From the NCBI RefSeq assembly GCF_016107525.1, contig NZ_JABASR010000012.1:1-64000 (forward strand): a DNA stretch of 64,000 nt, given 5' to 3'. A program made the translations under genes and the position numbers. Below, piece by piece: positions 43,641-53,787 of the stretch. Source of the DNA: Psychrobacter aquimaris. GTDB taxonomy: Bacteria; Pseudomonadota; Gammaproteobacteria; Pseudomonadales; Moraxellaceae. The notes below the pieces were generated by a model. It did no database searches and was not told where the DNA came from. It was given only the letters and a program-made list of their open reading frames with translations. How positions within the stretch are numbered: position 1 is the stretch's first letter; each line of letters opens with the position of its first letter.

Positions 43641-45056
43641 CTAGAATGAGCCAAACATCGTCCCTAAAGTGATAACGGCGACCACAGCAATGAGTGGAAT
43701 CACCATCGTGACCATGGCGACGTTTAGATAAGACTGTTTATGGGTCAAACCACAAATCGCGAGTAAGGTGATGACCGCACCACTGTGTGGCAAGGTATCC
43801 AGACCACCCGCTGCCATCACAGCAACACGGTGCATGAGTTCTGGGTCAATACCCGCTGCGAGCGCCATTCTTAAATAGTCTGCACCCAACGTCGAGAGGG
43901 CAATACTTAAACCACCAGACGATGAGCCAGTAATACCAGCTAACGTGGTCATCGCGACGGCTTCCGAAATTAAAGGATTATCAGGTGTTAGATTTAAAAT
44001 GCTGTCACGAATGATAAGAAAGCCTGCCAGCGAGGCGATAACCGCGCCGTATCCTACTTCTGAGGCGGTGTTAAAAATCGGCAACATTGAATCATAAGTA
44101 CCACGGTTGATGGTTTTTTGTAGGTTATTCCAATGACCGATACGCAGCACAATTAAAACGATACAAGCCACGACTAACGAGATGATAATTGACCATAAAC
44201 CCAGTGAGCCTGCGATATTCAGCTCTGGAAATTGGGTTTGCAAGCCGCTAAAATCCATTGATGGAAAGACAGCGTAAGTTAATACAGCATTTAAACCAAT
44301 GACCAGTATCAGCGGAATCATAGCAATAGTAAATGAGGTATGATGCGTACTGAGCGTGTCATTTTCTTTTTTGATTGCGCCAACGCCTCCTACATCTTCT
44401 TCGTCATGCTGACCATAGCCTTCACCTGCGGCATTGGCTTTTCTGGCTCGTGACTGTAGCCACAACCAACCACAGATGAACATGATGGTACCGCCAATAA
44501 TACCCAAGATAGGCGCGGCAAAGACATTGGTATTATAGTAAGGAATCGGAATGGCATTTTGAATGGCAGGCGTACCTGGCAATGCTGTCATCGTAAACGT
44601 AAACGACCCTAGAGCAATTGCTGCTGGAATCAAGCGTTTTGGAACATCAGCCGCCTTAAACAAGTCTTTGGCGATGGGATAAATGGCAAAGGCCACAACA
44701 AACAACGATACGCCGCCGTAGGTCAAAATGGCACAGACCAAAATCACCGCGAGTATGGCTTTGCTAGCACCGAGCTTTGCGACGACGGTATTGGCAATTG
44801 CGGTCGCCGCACCAGAGTCTGCCATCAAACGCCCAAATAGTGCACCCAGCAAGAATATAGGGAAAAACTTAAGTAAAAATCCACTTAGCGCCCCCATAAA
44901 AACATCAGTATAGACAGGAATTGTGCTTAAAAAATCACCTGACAGTAAGACTGCTAATGTCGCCATAATCGGTGCTAATATCAGCACGGAATAACCGCGA
45001 TAAGCAAAAAACATCAATAATAATAAAGTAATGACAATAGCAAAGGTACTAAACAT
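43641..45056 (-). CDS. GntP family permease, probable 3-hydroxybutyrate transporter
   Basis: 471 residues with about 12 membrane helices. Family stretches: GRLMADSGAATAIA, the substrate-site-like LPGTPAIQNAIP, ITGSSSGGLSIALSTLG, and SGAVITLLAICGLTH. The frame is open back to 45125, but AAGGAGG lies 7 nt before the ATG at 45056, so that is the start. GntP relatives carry gluconate or hydroxybutyrate. Divergence from scoAB and the 3-hydroxybutyrate dehydrogenase gene makes uptake of D-3-hydroxybutyrate the likely job. Confidence 0.82.
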   Translation of the reverse strand: MFSTFAIVITLLLLMFFAYRGYSVLILAPIMATLAVLLSGDFLSTIPVYTDVFMGALSGFLLKFFPIFLLGALFGRLMADSGAATAIANTVVAKLGASKAILAVILVCAILTYGGVSLFVVAFAIYPIAKDLFKAADVPKRLIPAAIALGSFTFTMTALPGTPAIQNAIPIPYYNTNVFAAPILGIIGGTIMFICGWLWLQSRARKANAAGEGYGQHDEEDVGGVGAIKKENDTLSTHHTSFTIAMIPLILVIGLNAVLTYAVFPSMDFSGLQTQFPELNIAGSLGLWSIIISLVVACIVLIVLRIGHWNNLQKTINRGTYDSMLPIFNTASEVGYGAVIASLAGFLIIRDSILNLTPDNPLISEAVAMTTLAGITGSSSGGLSIALSTLGADYLRMALAAGIDPELMHRVAVMAAGGLDTLPHSGAVITLLAICGLTHKQSYLNVAMVTMVIPLIAVVAVITLGTMFGSF

Positions 45057-45402
45057 GATCGCCCTCCTTGGCAAAATTAAGGCAGCGAGTATGCAGAACG
45101 TATTGATATTGGTCAATAAAATCACTCAAAATATGGAATATTTGATATGTTATTAAACATCAATCTGTCTTAATAAGATATTGACCTACCATATATGCCG
45201 CTACTGCGCTGGCTTGTATGTTCTTACGGTTATTCTCTTCTCGCTACGAGAATAATATGTTAAGTTAGCACAAGATTTTTAATTATGATATATCGATAGA
45301 AATTGTATTAATATAAATATGGAAATATTGAGTGATGTTACCCACTCATAATCATTGATGATAGAAGTTAATAACAAAAAATAGACTTGCAAGGAGATAA
45401 GC
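45057..45402. promoter_or_regulatory. divergent promoter region of the hydroxybutyrate cluster
   Basis: About 346 nt between the permease and scoA. It holds inverted 9-mers ATCACTCAA (45121-45129) and TTGAGTGAT (45328-45336), which read toward each other, and a compact TTCTCG-CTA-CGAGAA palindrome near the centre. These may be operators. The lack of a coding regulator nearby means the regulator is elsewhere. Confidence 0.45.
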
Positions 45403-46116
45403 ATGAGTCAATCAAAAGTATATAGCAGTGCCGAAGAAGCACTGAAAGGTATCGTCAGCGATGGACAAACACTCGCTATCGGTGGTTTTGGTCTGTGCGG
45501 TATTCCTGAAGCGTTAATCGCCGCATTGCGTGATAGTGGTGTTAAAGAGTTAACTTGCATCAGTAATAACGCTGGGGTCGATGATTTTGGTTTGGGATTA
45601 CTATTACAAACGCGCCAGATTAAAAAAATGATTTCATCCTATGTGGGTGAAAATAAAGAATTTGAGCGTCAATACTTGGCAGGCGAGTTAGAAGTTGAAT
45701 TAACGCCGCAAGGTACCTTGGCTGAAAAATTACGTTCAGGTGGTGCTGGTATTCCTGCCTTCTACACCGCAACTGGCGTCGGTACACTGGTCGCTGAAGG
45801 CAAAGAAACCCGTGATTTTGATGGTCGCACTTATATACTTGAGCATTCATTACGCGCTGATGTGTCATTAATAAAAGCGCAAAAAGCGGACAAAGCGGGT
45901 AACTTAATTTTTAACAAGACTGCGCGTAACTTCAATCCAGATTGCGCCATGGCAGGAAAAATCACCATCGTTGAAGTCGAAGAAATCGTAGAGACAGGCA
46001 CCTTTGATCCTGATGAAGTGCATCTGCCGGGTATCTTTGTGCAGCGTATCGTCTTGAATAGTAATCCTGAAAAGCGTATTGAAAAAACCACGACTAAAGC
46101 TGTTGAAGGCAATTAA
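45403..46116 (+). CDS. scoA: 3-oxoacid CoA-transferase subunit A
   Basis: 237 residues. CoA-transferase family I alpha subunit: [62 protein letters not shown]. With subunit B it moves CoA from succinyl-CoA to acetoacetate, the entry step for ketone-body carbon. AAGGAGATAAGC precedes the ATG. Subunit B starts 178 nt later. Confidence 0.93.
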   Translation: MSQSKVYSSAEEALKGIVSDGQTLAIGGFGLCGIPEALIAALRDSGVKELTCISNNAGVDDFGLGLLLQTRQIKKMISSYVGENKEFERQYLAGELEVELTPQGTLAEKLRSGGAGIPAFYTATGVGTLVAEGKETRDFDGRTYILEHSLRADVSLIKAQKADKAGNLIFNKTARNFNPDCAMAGKITIVEVEEIVETGTFDPDEVHLPGIFVQRIVLNSNPEKRIEKTTTKAVEGN

Positions 46117-46294
46117 TTAAAGGCTTTATAGAAAAGTTTTTAAAATATTAAATTAATAACAGAATATCGTAATACTATTCCTAAAAATTTGGGTAGCAAG
46201 GCAAACGAGTGAAAGTGCTATATTTAGTAGACGAAGCGAGTTTGACACCGCTAATCATATTTTTTGGGGTAGTTATAAAAATAAGGAAGTTACC

Positions 46295-46924
46295 ATGGCA
46301 TGGACAAGAGAGCAGATGGCACAGCGTGCCGCAAAAGAATTAGAAGATGGCTATTATGTAAACCTAGGTATTGGGCTACCCACCTTAGTTGCTAATTATA
46401 TTCCTGAAGATGTAGATGTTTGGCTACAGTCAGAAAATGGTCTATTAGGTATTGGCGAGTTTCCAACGGCGGATAACGTCGATGCGGATTTGATCAACGC
46501 TGGTAAGCAGACCGTGACCGCAGAGGCGGGCGCCAGTTATTTTAGTAGTTCAGAGTCATTTGCGATGATTCGCGGTGGTCATGTCAACCTGGCGATATTG
46601 GGTGCGATGGAAGTGTCAGAAAAAGGCGATTTAGCCAACTGGATGATTCCCAAAAAAATGGTCAAAGGCATGGGTGGCGCAATGGATCTAGTCGCTGGTG
46701 TGCAGCGCGTGATTGTATTGATGGAGCAGGTCAACAAACACGGTGAGCCAAAAATTCTTGCTAATTGCGAGCTGCCATTGACAGGTAAAGGGGTGGTTGA
46801 TCGTATTATTACTGAGCTTGCAGTACTCGATGTGACGGACAATGGATTGAAACTGGTTGAGCTGGCAGATGGCGTTAGCTTTGATGAGCTACAAGCAAAA
46901 ACGCCAGTGAGCATTGCTCAATAG
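46295..46924 (+). CDS. scoB: 3-oxoacid CoA-transferase subunit B
   Basis: 209 residues. Catalytic beta subunit with the active-site Glu motif [12 protein letters not shown] (about residue 47) and [42 protein letters not shown] lies upstream of the ATG. The 178-nt gap after scoA is long for a two-subunit enzyme. It contains an imperfect GC-containing dyad (CAAAC...GTTTG, about 46202-46252) that looks like an inserted short repeat. Confidence 0.93.
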   Translation: MAWTREQMAQRAAKELEDGYYVNLGIGLPTLVANYIPEDVDVWLQSENGLLGIGEFPTADNVDADLINAGKQTVTAEAGASYFSSSESFAMIRGGHVNLAILGAMEVSEKGDLANWMIPKKMVKGMGGAMDLVAGVQRVIVLMEQVNKHGEPKILANCELPLTGKGVVDRIITELAVLDVTDNGLKLVELADGVSFDELQAKTPVSIAQ

Positions 46925-46974
46925 TTTTGATACATGACCTGATAGTGTAAAGGCTGCGTAATACTTTATTTGAT

Positions 46975-46995
46975 AGCCACTAGATTTTAGTGGCT
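46975..46995 (+). terminator. weak intrinsic terminator between scoB and the dehydrogenase gene
   Basis: AGCCACTA / TAGTGGCT stem with a 5-nt loop, then TATTTA. It is likely partial, as no obvious separate promoter follows in the 55 nt to the next gene. Confidence 0.5.
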
Positions 46996-47050
46996 TATTT
47001 ACTGGTTTACCTCATAACTTCATATCATTACCCATTATTAAGGACAATAT

Positions 47051-47851
47051 ATGGCGACCCAATTACAACAGGATTTAACGGGCAAAGTGGCATTAGTCAC
47101 TGGCGCTGCCAGTGGTATCGGACGTAATATCGCTGAGACTTATGCGAAGGCAGGCGCGGCGGTTGGTATTGCTGATATTAATCTTGCAGCCGCCCAGAAA
47201 ACGGTCGATGCTATCGAAGCGCTAGGCGGGCGTGCACTTGCCATTGCCATGGATGTAACGTCTGAAGATGCCGTAAATAATGGTGTGCAGCAGCTTGTTG
47301 ATACCTTTGGCAGTATTGATATCTTGGTCTCTAATGCTGGTATTCAGATTATCGACCCAATCAACAGAATGGCGTTTGATGATTGGAAAAAAATGCTCGC
47401 CATTCATTTAGATGGCGCATTTTTAACCACTAAAGCGGCGGTACAGCACATGTATAAGGATGACAAGGGCGGTACGGTTATCTATATGGGCTCAGTACAT
47501 TCGCATGAGGCATCAATGTTTAAGGCGCCTTACGTCACGGCGAAACACGGTCTACTTGGGCTGTGCCGTGTATTGGCAAAAGAAGGCGCTGAGCATAATG
47601 TACGCGCACATGTGATTTGCCCAGGGTTTGTCAAAACGCCATTGGTCGAAAAGCAAATTCCGCAACAAGCGGCTGAAAAAGGTATCAGTGAAGAATCTGT
47701 AGTCAATGATATTATGCTGGTGAATACGGTAGATAAAGAATTCACGACCGTTGATGATATTGCCCAATTGGCATTATTTTTAGCGGCATTCCCGAGCAAT
47801 GTATTCACAGGTCAGTCTATCGTTGCCAGTCATGGTTGGTTTATGAATTAA
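47051..47851 (+). CDS. 3-hydroxybutyrate dehydrogenase (SDR family)
   Basis: 266 residues of the short-chain dehydrogenase fold. NAD-binding [12 protein letters not shown] (about 17-28), DVTSED, NAGIQ, catalytic Ser in GSVHSHEAS and the Tyr-x-x-x-Lys in [25 protein letters not shown] is typical of the hydroxybutyrate dehydrogenase group. It oxidises D-3-hydroxybutyrate to acetoacetate with NAD. The neighbours scoAB and the permease complete a ketone-body catabolic route. AAGGA precedes the ATG. Confidence 0.9.
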   Translation: MATQLQQDLTGKVALVTGAASGIGRNIAETYAKAGAAVGIADINLAAAQKTVDAIEALGGRALAIAMDVTSEDAVNNGVQQLVDTFGSIDILVSNAGIQIIDPINRMAFDDWKKMLAIHLDGAFLTTKAAVQHMYKDDKGGTVIYMGSVHSHEASMFKAPYVTAKHGLLGLCRVLAKEGAEHNVRAHVICPGFVKTPLVEKQIPQQAAEKGISEESVVNDIMLVNTVDKEFTTVDDIAQLALFLAAFPSNVFTGQSIVASHGWFMN

Positions 47852-47959
47852 CTGAGTAGTGAATTAATGGGTTTGCGGGCTGTTTGATTGGTTTAAGGAT
47901 CATTAGCTTGCTAATAAAATAAAAGGTCAGTCCATTAGCATCTGGTTTTATATTAATTT

Positions 47960-47985
47960 GAGCCAATTAGATTGGCTCTTTTTTT
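47960..47985 (+). terminator. terminator after the dehydrogenase gene
   Basis: GAGCCAA / TTGGCTC stem, 5-nt loop, seven T. Confidence 0.85.
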
Positions 47986-48028
47986 GTGAGCGCTTGAAGA
48001 CCGTTTTGGGTCGCACAGAGTAAAGATA

Positions 48029-49274
48029 ATGAATAATAAAGATTTTGCAGCAAAGTTAAACTGTGCGATCGAACAGCAGAAGTTTGAGCAATCAGTTAAT
48101 CAATTCCAAGACCAGCGACCCATTGATGTTTCTAATGCTCTGGCACTCATGGAGCCAAATCTTGCTTGGCAGCTATTGGAACGGCTGCCAAATCGTTCTA
48201 CGGTATTTTCTTACCTAGAGGGATATTCAGGTCGCGATGGCACATGAGTTTCCGCGCGCAAACCTAGCAAAGATAGTAGGCGAGATGCCCGCAGATGAGC
48301 GTACCGACTTATATAAGCACCTAAATTAGGAGCAGCGGGATGCTTTGTTACCAGCATTGGCACAGGCACAACGTGAAGATATTCGTAAGTTATCTGCCTA
48401 TGAGGAGCGCACTGCTGGTGCGTTGATGACGTCTGATTATGCGACTTTAGCTGCTCATATGACCGTAACTGAAGCACTGGCAGCCCTTAGACTAGAAGCA
48501 CCTGATGCTGAGACTATTTATCATGCTTATGTGATTGATGACGAGCGTAAGTTATTAGGCGTTGTCTCTTTACGAGTACTTATTTTAGCTGCTCCTGAGC
48601 AGATGATTAATGACATTATGGTCAATTCCATCATATCTTGTGATGTCAACGACGATCAAGAAGACGTTGCGAAAATGGTCGCCCGCTATGATTTAATTGC
48701 CTTGCCGATTACCGATGATAGTGGTGCTTTGGTCGGTATTGTTACCCACGATGATGCGATGGACGTCGCCAGTGATGAGGCTACCGATGATTTCCATAAG
48801 TCGGGCGGTGTCTCGACCATGGTGGGCAAATTAAAAGACATCAGCATTCGAGTGTTATACCGTAAGCGGTTGTTTTGGTTGGTGTTATTTTTACCTTTAT
48901 TGGTCGACAGTGGCGGTAACGCTGGCTCGCAGTCAGCGACTTTGATGGTGAGAGCTTTGGCGACTGGTGATGTGGTCATGCGCGACTGGTTTTCATTGTT
49001 GGGTCGAGAAGCGCTAGTTGCGTTGATGCTTGGGGCTACGATGGCTGTTGCTATCTCAATCATCGGTTATGTACGTGGTGATGCCGTGGTATCGTTAGTG
49101 CTGGCACTGAGCATGATGTCTGTGGTGATGATTGGTATGAGCCTACCTTTTGTGCTTAATAAATTAGGTTTTGACCCTGCCACTGCCAGTGCGCCTTTGA
49201 TTACTTCTGTTTGTGATGCGTCAGGTGTGCTGATTTATTTGTTTATTGCTTCACAGTTTTTGTCTATAGGCTAA
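48029..49274 (+). pseudogene. mgtE: degenerate mgtE magnesium transporter
   Basis: MgtE homology runs through three pieces. Residues from 48029 read normally to LEG, then shift at about 48222: a missing GA dinucleotide (GAGGGATATT where GAGGGAGATATT is expected) breaks the frame, and the intended frame continues IQVAMAHEFPRANLAKIVGE. That frame then meets an in-frame TAG at 48328-48330 (KHLN-stop-EQRDALL). From there an open frame continues through two CBS domains and the membrane part. Between RKRLFWLVL and FLPLLVDSGGNAGSQ about 35-45 residues, the first membrane helix region, are missing relative to the family. The ribosome site is also poor. Three independent lesions mean loss of function. 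Confidence 0.85.
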
Positions 49275-49499
49275 AGTAAAACTGCTTAAAAGATAGTAAT
49301 CATTATATAAATATTAGCCTTATAGACTACCTTCTATAAAGCTTAATCCCACTATCGTTGTGGTTTTTTTATATGGGTAATTCAGCTACACTGTCACTAT
49401 AAAAGGTTTGGCTAAAATGCTCATGAGGTATACTGTTTACGCTATTTACGACAGTATTCACTGAGTTTTTGCCATGCCCACCCACTTGTATAGGAAGTA

Positions 49500-50735
49500 A
49501 TGGTCGCTATGTTTAACTTTATGAAGAAAACCTCCACCAAAAAACCAGAAACACCAGAGCAGCGGGCAGAGCGCGATAGTGCTGTGGACAAGGTGCTGCT
49601 GGGTTACGAAGTAGGTACTGTCAGCATTGCCACCATGGTAACGGGGCTTGAGCGCGATGGTGACCAGCTCACCTTAGACTTGCGTCTACCCGTAAATAGT
49701 AATCCTGAAATCATCCAACAAGAGCTTGGGCAACTGCTACATCCGCATGGTATCAAGACTATTCACATGAATGTTCGTTTGCCAGCACCAGCGAAAGGGA
49801 CAGGATCAAGCTTACCAAAGGCAATGCCCAAGACCACCAATGCAATGGATAGTCAAAGTCAGTCGTCAGAAACAGCTGATAGTAAGACGGCTGATGCCGA
49901 ACCGCCGATTACCAAAGCAGCGCCGACACAAGCGTCACTTGCCGCGCATCCACGCATTCGCCATATTATCGTCGTAGCATCAGGTAAAGGTGGCGTTGGT
50001 AAATCCACCACCACGGTCAACATTGCTTTGGCATTACAAAAGCTAGGCAACCGTGTTGGCGTACTGGATGCCGATATTTATGGTCCTAGTATGCCAACGA
50101 TGCTGGGCGTCGATAATATCAAACCTGAGCTGGAAAATGAGCAGTTTGTTCCTATCAATGCGCATGGTATGGCGATGCTATCGATTGGTAGCTTGCTCGA
50201 TGGTGACAATACGCCTGTCGCGTGGCGTGGACCAAAAGCCACTGGTGCGCTGATGCAGTTGTATAACCAAACCAATTGGCCGCAGCTGGATTACTTAGTG
50301 ATTGATATGCCACCAGGTACGGGAGATATTCAGCTAACATTGGCGCAGCGTATTCCAGTGACGGGTGCCGTGATTGTTACGACGCCGCAGCACGTTGCAC
50401 TACTTGATGCGCAAAAAGGCATTGAGATGTTTAATAAAACCAACATTCCAGTACTTGGTGTGGTTGAAAACATGGCGCTGCATACCTGTAGTAACTGTAA
50501 TCATACCGAAGCTATCTTTGGTACAGGCGGTGGAGAGAAAATCGCTGAACAATATCGGGTGCCGCTATTAGGGCAGCTGCCACTTGCCAGTGGAATTCGT
50601 GCACAAGTGGATAAAGGTGAGCCAAGCGTCTTAGCGGATGATGAATTTGCGCCTTACTATATGAGCATTGCTAAAAATATCGAAGCCAATATTAATAAAT
50701 TTGCAAAGCCTATCGATGATAAGCGTATTTTTTAA
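49500..50735 (+). CDS. mrp: Mrp/ApbC family iron-sulfur carrier ATPase
   Basis: 411 residues. An N-terminal MIP18-like domain (about 25-95), a long Ser/Thr/Ala/Lys-rich linker (about 96-150) and the ATPase with the deviant Walker A GKGGVGKS (162-169) followed by LDADIYGPSMP. Switch YLVIDMPPGTGD and the bridging cluster CSNC (about 325-328) complete the Mrp/NBP35 signature. It transfers 4Fe-4S clusters in the cytoplasm. AGGAAG precedes the ATG at 49500; a second ATG at 49509 is possible. Confidence 0.93.
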   Translation: MVAMFNFMKKTSTKKPETPEQRAERDSAVDKVLLGYEVGTVSIATMVTGLERDGDQLTLDLRLPVNSNPEIIQQELGQLLHPHGIKTIHMNVRLPAPAKGTGSSLPKAMPKTTNAMDSQSQSSETADSKTADAEPPITKAAPTQASLAAHPRIRHIIVVASGKGGVGKSTTTVNIALALQKLGNRVGVLDADIYGPSMPTMLGVDNIKPELENEQFVPINAHGMAMLSIGSLLDGDNTPVAWRGPKATGALMQLYNQTNWPQLDYLVIDMPPGTGDIQLTLAQRIPVTGAVIVTTPQHVALLDAQKGIEMFNKTNIPVLGVVENMALHTCSNCNHTEAIFGTGGGEKIAEQYRVPLLGQLPLASGIRAQVDKGEPSVLADDEFAPYYMSIAKNIEANINKFAKPIDDKRIF

Positions 50736-50818
50736 TGGTTTTTAATTGCTTCTAGTAATAGTTAAATAGCCTAAGTAAATGAAATTTGAAGGGCTTAGAT
50801 TTTCAAAAAGGGAGTATT

Positions 50819-51256
50819 GTGAGCTTATCTATTTATCAACGCCATTTAGAGGATATTCCCACGCAGTATATGTTTTTGAAATTATTGCGCCCGCCGATAT
50901 ACGTGATTGAGCTCTCAAACAATCAAGTGATTGCCGTTTGCTACTATAAAGATGGGAGTAGTAAACGCCATCAGGTCAACGCCAACTTTAGCAATCGCCG
51001 AATGGTGATTGCTGACTTTAACAAATTTTCACAGGCGTTAACTGACCTCTTACTTAAGTTTCCGAGACACTTTTTATGGATGAGCGCGATAGCCGCTACC
51101 GATGTGACAGAAATACTGGCAGATGGATTGACCAGCATTGAAGTTAAGGTGATAACGGAAGCGTTTTTTGTGGGTTCTGCGAAGGCAAAAAGAAAAACTG
51201 TACATACTGCCGTGAGTTATCAAGGAAAAATAGTACCTTTAGAAAAGTTTGGCTAG
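50819..51256 (+). CDS. hypothetical protein upstream of DUF2804 gene
   Basis: 145 residues. The start is a GTG at 50819 with GGGAG 4 nt upstream (product MSLSIYQRHLED); the open frame extends upstream to 50786 without a ribosome site. No signal or membrane segment. It is basic toward the C-terminus (GSAKAKRKTVHTAVS). I do not recognise a family. The DUF2804 gene begins 13 nt after its stop, so the two are cotranscribed. Confidence 0.7.
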   Translation: MSLSIYQRHLEDIPTQYMFLKLLRPPIYVIELSNNQVIAVCYYKDGSSKRHQVNANFSNRRMVIADFNKFSQALTDLLLKFPRHFLWMSAIAATDVTEILADGLTSIEVKVITEAFFVGSAKAKRKTVHTAVSYQGKIVPLEKFG

Positions 51257-51268
51257 GATGCCTCAATC

Positions 51269-52372
51269 ATGAATCAAAATAGCAACGAGCAAGATCAACA
51301 ACACTTATCCACCAGCATGAAGCCAGTTGTTCTCAATGAACTTATTAAAAATTCTCAGCCTGTTTTTGGTGTTTTTGCACAAGTAAAAAATATCAACTAT
51401 TTGGACTACCACAGTCATCTAATCTCGCAAAAGGCGCTGACAAACTGGCGCAAAGATTTAAAAGCCAATCAATTCTGTTTTATTCAAATTATCCAACCGC
51501 CTTATCGGATTTGTCTGGCATTGGCAACGATTAAGTTGGCAAGTAGCGCCTTCATTTATGTTTATAACGATGCGACGGATGAGTTAGAGGTTTGTGAAGC
51601 CTTGCAGCCGTTGACTCGACAAACGAGTTTAGAAGGTAGCTGCTATCAAGGTCAGATGCTATTTACTCATCCCAAGCTCACCGTAAACTTGGTTTTTACG
51701 CCTTTACAAGTTGAGGTAATGCTGGACAGTCAGTCTCTTGCAGTGCATGCAACATTGGCGCGGCATTCGCAGCCACTTGCTATCTGTACGCCGACGGGTA
51801 GACGAGGCTGGACGTTCACCCAAAAAGAGCCGTTAATAGCCCTAGCTGGTCATTTACTGATTAAAGCCAATTCAAAATTTAACGTGGATGCTCAAGCCAA
51901 ACAAATCCACTTTTCCGAAACGACTATCGCCAATCTAGATTGGACGCTCGGCTATATGCGTCACAAGACCAATTGGTTTTGGACCTGTATCAACAGCTAT
52001 TTACCCGATGGTCGTCATTTTACGTTGAACTTGTCGATGGGTGTCAATGAAACAGGGGTCAGCGAAAATGCGTGCTGGCTAGATGGGCAGATTTATTATT
52101 TACCACCAGTGCTATTTATACGTCAAGAAGTGGATACAGCCGTGCAAAATACTTGGCGTATCTATCATCAAAACCTAGGCTGGAGCAATGTTGATATTGA
52201 TTTAACCTTTACACCGATGACTGTTTATAAGAAGATGGATAACTTTGGTGTGATTGCCAGTATTTTTGAGCAATGGCTTGGCTTTTATAGTGGTGAGATT
52301 CGTCTAAAAGACGAAGTTATTAAAATCGATAAAGTAATGGGCTTAGCAGAAGATCACTTTGCCAAATGGTAG
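51269..52372 (+). CDS. DUF2804 domain protein
   Basis: 367 residues. It matches the DUF2804 family by its spread pattern: GVFAQVKNINYLDY near the start, a tryptophan- and histidine-rich core (TLGYMRHKTNWFWTCINSYL), ENACWLDGQIYYLPPV and a C-terminal GFYSGEIRLKDEVI. Beta-rich, no signal peptide, no membrane helix. The biochemical role of the family is unknown. It follows the 145-aa gene by 13 nt and precedes dcd on the same strand, with dcd 157 nt downstream. Confidence 0.82.
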   Translation: MNQNSNEQDQQHLSTSMKPVVLNELIKNSQPVFGVFAQVKNINYLDYHSHLISQKALTNWRKDLKANQFCFIQIIQPPYRICLALATIKLASSAFIYVYNDATDELEVCEALQPLTRQTSLEGSCYQGQMLFTHPKLTVNLVFTPLQVEVMLDSQSLAVHATLARHSQPLAICTPTGRRGWTFTQKEPLIALAGHLLIKANSKFNVDAQAKQIHFSETTIANLDWTLGYMRHKTNWFWTCINSYLPDGRHFTLNLSMGVNETGVSENACWLDGQIYYLPPVLFIRQEVDTAVQNTWRIYHQNLGWSNVDIDLTFTPMTVYKKMDNFGVIASIFEQWLGFYSGEIRLKDEVIKIDKVMGLAEDHFAKW

Positions 52373-52528
52373 TCTGTAAAATATAGAGTGATGATGAGGA
52401 AGTTATTAGAGGTATTGATTTTAAAGTCGCTACTGCTCTATAAATCGGGCCATCAATTCCGTATAATCGTCGCTATCAAAATACTATTCAGACCATCACC
52501 ATCATTTAATATTTGCTAAGGAACAACA

Positions 52529-53104
52529 ATGTCTATCAAATCTGACCGCTGGATTCGTAAAATGGCCGAAGAACATGGCATGATTGAGCCGTTTGAAGCG
52601 GGTCAAGTGCGATTCAATGATGCAGGCGAGCGTTTGGTCAGCTACGGTACGTCAAGCTATGGTTATGATGTGCGCTGTGCACCTGAGTTTAAAGTTTTCA
52701 CCAATGTTCATTCAGTAGTCGTTGATCCTAAAAATTTCGATGAAAAAAGTTTTATTGATATCGTCGGCGACGAATGTATTATTCCGCCCAATTCATTTGC
52801 GCTAGCACGCACCATGGAATATTTCCGTATTCCACGTGACGTTTTGACGATCTGTCTTGGTAAATCAACGTATGCGCGCTGCGGAATTATCGTCAACGTG
52901 ACGCCGCTGGAGCCTGAGTGGGAAGGACATGTTACTTTAGAATTTAGTAATACCACCAATCTACCAGCGCGTATTTATGCAGGCGAAGGGGTAGCACAAA
53001 TGCTATTTTTCCAAAGTGATGCTGATGATGTTTGTGAAACCAGCTATAAAGATCGCGGCGGTAAATATCAAGGTCAACGCGGTGTGACATTGCCAAGAAC
53101 CTAA
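52529..53104 (+). CDS. dcd: dCTP deaminase
   Basis: 191 residues of the trimeric dUTPase/Dcd fold: [19 protein letters not shown], the active-site stretch [43 protein letters not shown] with the conserved Arg and Glu, and [11 protein letters not shown]. It converts dCTP to dUTP, feeding thymidylate synthesis. AAGGA is 6 nt before the ATG. A good -10 box (TATAAT at about 52462) lies in the upstream gap. Confidence 0.97.
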   Translation: MSIKSDRWIRKMAEEHGMIEPFEAGQVRFNDAGERLVSYGTSSYGYDVRCAPEFKVFTNVHSVVVDPKNFDEKSFIDIVGDECIIPPNSFALARTMEYFRIPRDVLTICLGKSTYARCGIIVNVTPLEPEWEGHVTLEFSNTTNLPARIYAGEGVAQMLFFQSDADDVCETSYKDRGGKYQGQRGVTLPRT

Positions 53105-53138
53105 TTTTCTAAAATCGTCACCCTTTTATGTTGACAAT

Positions 53139-53176
53139 AAAAAAAGCCAGTCATATTTGATACGACTGGCTTTTTT
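53139..53176. terminator. bidirectional terminator between dcd and sspB
   Basis: AAAAAAGCCAGTC / GACTGGCTTTTTT stem with A- and T-runs on both sides. Confidence 0.85.
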
Positions 53177-53191
53177 ATGTGTCCGATTTCA

Positions 53192-53629
53192 CTATTTCAA
53201 CACTTTCAAACCCGCTTTATTATCACGTTTGGCTTTAGGTGTCGCAGTAGGGCTTTTTTGTGAGCTTGCTATCGCATCCTCTTCAGGTTGATAGTTATCA
53301 TATTCATTGGGGTCAAAAAACATCCCTTGCGAGTTTTCTTTCGCATAAATACCTAGCACCGCCGTCAGTGGTACCCAAATCTCTTGTGACACGCCGCCAA
53401 AACGCGCGCTAAAATGAATATAATCATTTTCCATACTCATATTACCAGTCGCACGGCTGGCGATATTCAATACGATACGACCATCTTGCACGTGTTCCCT
53501 TGGAATCTGTACGTTTTCAGCAGTGGCATCAACCATCAGATAAGGGGTAAGTGCGTTGTCTTCTATCCATTGATATAGCGCGCGCACCATATAGGGACGT
53601 GTTGGAGTAATAGAGGTGGTTTCGCTCAT
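53192..53629 (-). CDS. sspB: ClpXP protease specificity-enhancing factor SspB
   Basis: 145 residues. The substrate-binding domain has PYMVRALYQWIEDNALTPYLMVDA, IVLNIASRATGNM and the ISFSARFGG-like IHFSARFGGVSQEIWVP. The C-terminal basic tail (PKAKRDNKAGLKVLK) is the ClpX-docking segment. It delivers ssrA-tagged proteins to ClpXP. AGGAAG precedes the ATG. It follows sspA on the same strand by 158 nt, the usual order. Confidence 0.93.
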   Translation of the reverse strand: MSETTSITPTRPYMVRALYQWIEDNALTPYLMVDATAENVQIPREHVQDGRIVLNIASRATGNMSMENDYIHFSARFGGVSQEIWVPLTAVLGIYAKENSQGMFFDPNEYDNYQPEEDAIASSQKSPTATPKAKRDNKAGLKVLK

Positions 53630-53787
53630 CTGTTGGCTTCCTATATTTAATGGTCTTTAATGATTAAAAAATACTTTTTTCAGCGTTTTACTACCGATAA
53701 AACATCAATAAAATTTGCTTAGCTTTCGTTTTATTCGCTTATATTAGACTGCTTCCTATTGTAAGCAAGCTGTCGGCAGCTGTCTAA

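Noticed and set aside
45057..45125. Longer N-terminus of the GntP-type permease
   Set aside because: AAGGAGG sits 7 nt before the ATG at 45056; the extension has no ribosome site and overlaps likely promoter sequence.
48345..49274. Separate CBS-domain transporter gene starting at TTG
   Set aside because: Continuous homology with the preceding fragments shows it is the 3' part of a broken mgtE.
49340..49372. Terminator after the mgtE pseudogene
   Set aside because: Only about four base pairs (CCAC/GTGG) support the stem before the T-run; too weak to list.
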